Source of the DNA: JARRNO01 sp037384885
GTDB taxonomy: Bacteria; Acidobacteriota; UBA4820; DSQY01
Direction: 5' to 3'
DNA: 16,773 nt
NCBI GenBank assembly: GCA_037384885.1
Contig: JARRNO010000142.1
Span: 1 to 16,773 of the forward strand
Made by a program: the position numbers and the translations under genes. Under the pieces are notes generated by a model. It saw only the letters and a list, made by a program, of their open reading frames with translations. It searched no databases and was not told the origin of the DNA. This document shows, in pieces, positions 13,425 through 16,773 of this stretch. Positions within the stretch are counted from its first letter, which is position 1; every line of letters starts with the position of its first letter.

Positions 13425-13969
13425 GTGGGCTGAAAGCAATCGTGTGGGTGATGGCGGCTTCCGGAGCGCTTATCGGCCTTTCGGCACTGGCTCAATCATC
13501 CCCGACTGGTACACAGGCCGGTGCGGGCCCGGAGGCCCAGGCATCCCAAGGCTCGCAGCCCGGCAATCCCGAGTCTCCGGAGGAATCTATGCTGACAGGA
13601 GGCGAATCTCTCTATCATCACCAGGGAGGGCGCGATCCTTTCTCACCCTTGATCAGAGGCGCAGGAAAGGGCGGCAGCGACGTGAAAGTCAACAGGGGCA
13701 GCACGGGCTTGTCCCGCTTCACCGTCGAAGCTTGTCTTTTCGAGGGCGTGGTGAAAACACCCAAGGGAACGGTCGCCCTCTTCCAAGGGCCAGACCTGAA
13801 ACCCTACCAGGCCCGTGTCGGTGAGAAGTTCGCCGACGGCGTCGTTGTTGACGTGTCTTACAGCAAGGGTGAGGTGGTCATCCAACAGGAACTGAACGAC
13901 CCGACGGCCATCAAGCCGTTCCGGAACCTGGTTCTGAAACTCCGGAGCCAAGAAGGGGAGGGACAATGA
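13421..13969 (+). CDS. pilP: Type IV pilus assembly protein PilP
   Basis: The 182-residue protein opens with a hydrophobic export signal (about 4-24, ending SALAQ). A low-complexity Gly/Ser/Pro/Gln linker follows to about 65, then GGRDPFSPL, the RDPF motif typical of PilP. The C-terminal beta-sandwich has the family pattern LFEGVVKTPKGTVALFQGPD, then YQARVGEKFADGVVVDV and VVIQQELNDP. PilP links the PilN/PilO platform to the N0 region of PilQ. In Pseudomonas and Neisseria PilP is a lipoprotein, but no lipobox Cys is present here. It is therefore probably cleaved by signal peptidase I or kept as a membrane anchor. The start shares ATGA with the pilO stop, and the pilQ start overlaps its own stop in the same way. 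Confidence 0.91.
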   Translation: MSGLKAIVWVMAASGALIGLSALAQSSPTGTQAGAGPEAQASQGSQPGNPESPEESMLTGGESLYHHQGGRDPFSPLIRGAGKGGSDVKVNRGSTGLSRFTVEACLFEGVVKTPKGTVALFQGPDLKPYQARVGEKFADGVVVDVSYSKGEVVIQQELNDPTAIKPFRNLVLKLRSQEGEGQ

Positions 13970-16554
13970 ATAAGCGAAGAGCCCTGCTTTTGACGGCTTG
14001 TTTTTGCATGATCGCCTGGCAGGCGGCGGCGGCAACCCCGGCGTCCAACCTCAATCAGTTGAGCAACCTCAAGGCGGCCAGCCAAAACGGGTCGGTCATC
14101 GTGTCGGTACAGGGAAAATACCCCATTCTCGACTACACCTACTACGATTACGATCCCGAAACCTTCGTGGTGGACATGGCGGACGTGGACGTCAGCCAGT
14201 TGAAGAAGAGCCTCGACGTCCATGAGGGCGCCGTCTCCGGCGTAAAGGTGGAAACCGTCAGCCGGGGCAAGGGACGGTCCCTCGCCAAGCTCGAAATTCA
14301 CAAGGCCTACCTTGCCAAGTGCCTCGTCTCGACGAGCGGCAATACTTTAATGGTCAGGGTCATTTCGTCGGGCGCCTCGCCCGCACCGGTTCAGGCGCCG
14401 CCGAAGACCAAGGCGGCCGCCGCTCCGCCCTCTCCCGCACACGCCGTGAGCTCTGAAGGCGCCAAGGCGCCGGAATCCGCCCCTTCCGCGAACGCTCCCA
14501 AGGCCGATCGCATCACGGGCGTCAGCGTTTCCGGCGAGGGAACGCGGGTGACGGTTCAGGCGAACGGGGTCCCGAAGGTCAAATATTTCACCCTGAAGAA
14601 TCCGAACCGTATCGTCGTGGATTTCCCGGGAGTGGACCGGGGGCACGTCCCTTCGAAAATCAGCGGCGCCGGAGACATCCGCCGGGTCAGGGTCAGTCTC
14701 TTTAAGGCGGACCCGCCCGTGACGAGAGTGGTTCTGGACTTGAAAAAGGCGGTGCCCGAATTCTCCGTCCAGCCCACTGACGGCGGCGTGGTTGTCCAGG
14801 TGGGAAGCGATCGAGCCGGGAAAGAAACCGCCTCCGCCAAGGCCGGGTCCACAAAGATGGCAATGGAGCAAGCGCCGGCTTCCAAATCGCCGGCCCAGCA
14901 TGAGTCGGCCCAAACTGCCCGCCGGGGCGAGGCGGCTCATGGGGCCGAAAAGTCAGGCGCGCCACGCGCCTCCGCCGCCAATGAAACGGTTCGGCCGGCC
15001 CAATCCGCTGCTTCAGCTGCTGCGGAACCGGCCGCCGATGTGAGCAGGGCGAAGGCGGGCGCTGCAAAGATGCTCCAGGCCGGCAAACCGGAAAAAGCGG
15101 CTGATTCGCTGGACCACGTCAAAGTGAACCTGAAGCCGCTCGATGCAAAGGCGAGCCGGGAATTTAAAGGTTACGGGGATCTGTTCGTAGCCCAGGATTC
15201 GGCTCCTCCCGCCGCCAATGGGAAGACGCTGGTGGCTGGCGGCGTTCCGTTGTCCTTTAAGGAAAAGACGGTATCGGGGGGCGGCGTCAAGTACACAGGC
15301 CAGCCCATTTCGCTGTCGCTGAAAGACGCCGACATCAAGGATGTCCTGCGTCTTTTCCACGACATTTCGGGCATGAATATCGTCGTGAATCCCCAGGTGA
15401 AGGGGAAGGTCACGGTCGATCTCACCAACGTCCCCTGGGACCAGGCCATGGACATTATCCTCAAGAATAACGGCCTGGACTACGTGTACGAAAACAATGT
15501 GATCTGGGTGGCTCCGGCGGCGGAGATCGCCAGAAAGTTCGCCGAGCAGCAGCGGCTCCAGGAAGAGCAGCTCAAGGCCGAGCAGCCGGTGACCTTCACC
15601 AAGCGGCTTTCCTATGCGAAGGCCATGGACATGAAAAACATCGTCAAAAACTTCCTTTCTCCGAAGGGACAGATTTTTGTCGACAATCGGACCAATACCA
15701 TGATCATCCAGGAGGTCCCTTCGAGGAAGGCCGGCATCCTGAAGCTGATTGACACACTCGATACCGCCACACCGCAGGTGTTGATCGAAGCGCGTATCGT
15801 GGAAACCAACGTGAACTGGCAGCAGAATTTCGGGATCTCGTGGAGCGGCAACTGGTACACGGGTCCCGGAGCCTCCGCGGCGACCGGCGGCAATACTTAT
15901 TCCAACGGCAGCCCGGGCGGCGGGGGATACCCGGTGCACAACTTCGGGACGAACGGCTGGCCCAATTTTGGATCGGGGGACTTTGCGGTCAACCTGCCTC
16001 CGCCGGCGTCGAACGGGTTCATCGACCTGATGCTCGGAAATCTGACGGGCAGCTTCATGCTGGACGTTAAGCTTGCCGCCCTTGAAAATACGGGCCGCGG
16101 CAGAATTCTTTCCGCGCCGCGCGTCGTCACCCAGGACAACGAAAAGGCCACCATCGAATCCGGCCGGCAGATTCCGATTCAGATCGCCACGGCGGACAAG
16201 ATTTCGGTCGTGTTCGTCAACGCGACGCTGAAGCTGGAAGTGACGCCGCAGATCAGCGCGGATGGGAACGTCAACATGAAAGTGGACATCACGAACGACT
16301 CGGTGGATTTCGAGCACCAGCTTCCCAACAGCCCCCCGCCCATCCTGAAGAAGGAGGCCAGGACGACGTTGAAGGTCATGGATGGATCAACGGCGGTCAT
16401 TGGTGGTATATTTGTCACGAACGAGGGAATCTCTCAGAGCGGATTGCCGTTCCTGTCGAAGATTCCCGTTCTCGGATGGCTGTTTAAAAACAGGACGAAG
16501 TCTCGGACGAACGACGAGCTCTTGATTTTCCTCACACCGAAGATCATCAGGTAG
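13966..16554 (+). CDS. pilQ: Type IV pilus secretin PilQ
   Basis: This 862-residue outer-membrane secretin forms the gated pore for the pilus. The signal peptide covers about 1-22 (ending WQAAAA). Two AMIN domains, which bind peptidoglycan, lie at about 28-132 and 178-280 (ITGVSVSGEGTRVTVQ, NPNRIVVDFPG). An Ala/Lys/Pro-rich linker spans about 281-440. N0/STN follows at about 443-517 (ISLSLKDADIKDVLRLFHDI, VPWDQAMDIILKNNGLDYV), then N1 at about 541-611 (SYAKAMDMKNIVKNFLSPKG). The secretin core starts near 605 (PQVLIEARIVETNVNWQQNF), with a Gly/Asn/Ser-rich insertion at about 628-680, and the conserved end VMDGSTAVIGGIF...SGLPFLSKIPVLGWLF...NDELLIFLTPKIIR. GGGAGGG precedes the ATG. The gene is full length with no visible lesion. 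Confidence 0.95.
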   Translation: MNKRRALLLTACFCMIAWQAAAATPASNLNQLSNLKAASQNGSVIVSVQGKYPILDYTYYDYDPETFVVDMADVDVSQLKKSLDVHEGAVSGVKVETVSRGKGRSLAKLEIHKAYLAKCLVSTSGNTLMVRVISSGASPAPVQAPPKTKAAAAPPSPAHAVSSEGAKAPESAPSANAPKADRITGVSVSGEGTRVTVQANGVPKVKYFTLKNPNRIVVDFPGVDRGHVPSKISGAGDIRRVRVSLFKADPPVTRVVLDLKKAVPEFSVQPTDGGVVVQVGSDRAGKETASAKAGSTKMAMEQAPASKSPAQHESAQTARRGEAAHGAEKSGAPRASAANETVRPAQSAASAAAEPAADVSRAKAGAAKMLQAGKPEKAADSLDHVKVNLKPLDAKASREFKGYGDLFVAQDSAPPAANGKTLVAGGVPLSFKEKTVSGGGVKYTGQPISLSLKDADIKDVLRLFHDISGMNIVVNPQVKGKVTVDLTNVPWDQAMDIILKNNGLDYVYENNVIWVAPAAEIARKFAEQQRLQEEQLKAEQPVTFTKRLSYAKAMDMKNIVKNFLSPKGQIFVDNRTNTMIIQEVPSRKAGILKLIDTLDTATPQVLIEARIVETNVNWQQNFGISWSGNWYTGPGASAATGGNTYSNGSPGGGGYPVHNFGTNGWPNFGSGDFAVNLPPPASNGFIDLMLGNLTGSFMLDVKLAALENTGRGRILSAPRVVTQDNEKATIESGRQIPIQIATADKISVVFVNATLKLEVTPQISADGNVNMKVDITNDSVDFEHQLPNSPPPILKKEARTTLKVMDGSTAVIGGIFVTNEGISQSGLPFLSKIPVLGWLFKNRTKSRTNDELLIFLTPKIIR

Positions 16555-16558
16555 GGAC

Positions 16559-16773
16559 ATGAAAACACGACATAGGCTTATCTGGGTCGGGGCACTCGCC
16601 CTGACCCTTCTTTTCGTAGCTGGCTGCGGGCATGACAAGAACCTGGATCCTTATTCCAGGCTGGTTTACGACGGGCCCGATCCCGCCAGCGTCAAGGTGG
16701 ATGCGGACCCGGCCAACACCCACCTGCAGTATTTCGACTTTCACATCGAGCTCAACAATAGCGATCCGAGCTC
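16559..16773 (+). CDS. Putative lipoprotein downstream of pilQ, partial (runs off right edge)
   Basis: Translation from ATG 16559 gives 71 residues to the edge: a positively charged start (MKTRHR), a hydrophobic stretch (LIWVGALALTLLFV) and AGC at residues 21-23, which is a good lipobox for lipidation at Cys 23. The mature part (GHDKNLDPYSRLVYDG, then DPASVKVDADPANTH) has no family I recognise. It starts 4 bases after the pilQ stop, so it should be on the same transcript, which suggests an outer-membrane or periplasmic role near the secretin, such as a pilotin-like or accessory factor. That role is inferred from position only. AGGTAGGG just upstream serves as the ribosome binding site. Confidence 0.7.
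   Translation, partial: MKTRHRLIWVGALALTLLFVAGCGHDKNLDPYSRLVYDGPDPASVKVDADPANTHLQYFDFHIELNNSDPS

Noticed and set aside
15013..16317. Long minus-strand ORF (434 codons) opposite pilQ
   Set aside because: It is a mirror frame of high-GC coding DNA, rich in Arg, His and Asp without any domain. The plus strand encodes an unmistakable secretin.
1..16773. CRISPR arrays, tRNA or rRNA genes, insertion sequences, integrases, toxin-antitoxin pairs or defence genes
   Set aside because: No repeat arrays, cloverleaf-like segments, transposase motifs or recombinase motifs were seen on either strand; nearly all the window is explained by housekeeping, envelope and pilus genes.

Overview
The window comes from a GC-rich, double-membraned (Gram-negative type) bacterium. 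A lipid A-type acyltransferase, a complete inner-to-outer-membrane type IV pilus assembly set ending in a PilQ secretin, and a lipoprotein gene all imply an outer membrane. The twin-AMIN PilQ, the pilMNOPQ order and the 430-residue Thermus-like asparaginyl-tRNA synthetase recall Acidobacteriota or deltaproteobacterial lineages, but the phylum is an inference from recalled family resemblance, not a search. Apart from a ~440 bp divergent spacer the window is densely coded. No tRNA, rRNA, CRISPR array, insertion sequence or phage gene was seen.

Layout. (1) Positions 1-4157, minus strand: hup (HU) reads away from a strong promoter at 4186-4214 and is followed by an intrinsic terminator. Downstream is a tightly overlapping series: GT2 glycosyltransferase, LpxL-like acyltransferase, STAS protein, YigZ/IMPACT protein, CYTH protein, and a sugar-phosphate nucleotidyltransferase that runs off the left edge. 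Most neighbours overlap by 8-16 bases, which suggests translational coupling. (2) 4324-8164, plus strand: a divergent glycerate kinase-like protein (DUF4147/MOFRL), hemW and asnS; asnS has its own near-consensus promoter. (3) 8211-10761, minus strand: dnaB and alr, overlapping by 8 bases. (4) 11205 to the right edge, plus strand: pilM, pilN, pilO, pilP, pilQ and the start of a lipoprotein gene.

How the genes work together. Group 4 is the alignment subcomplex and outer-membrane pore of the type IV pilus: cytoplasmic PilM, inner-membrane PilN/PilO, periplasmic PilP and the PilQ secretin. Group 1 mixes envelope sugar/lipid enzymes (GT2, acyltransferase, nucleotidyltransferase) with small regulatory or metabolic proteins. 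Groups 2 and 3 are housekeeping genes (tRNA charging, replication, D-alanine supply, HemW).

The most notable observation is that three loci carry the same kind of lesion: a well-conserved gene loses a block of sequence while both flanks stay clean. HU loses its last helix and stop codon, so the frame runs through its own terminator into the glycosyltransferase. The acyltransferase C-terminus and the STAS N-terminus are missing at one shared junction. pilM lacks roughly 35 residues and has an in-frame TAG at the join. Either these are assembly/consensus deletions or the genome has real short deletions; read mapping would decide. No clearly new biological system was identified.
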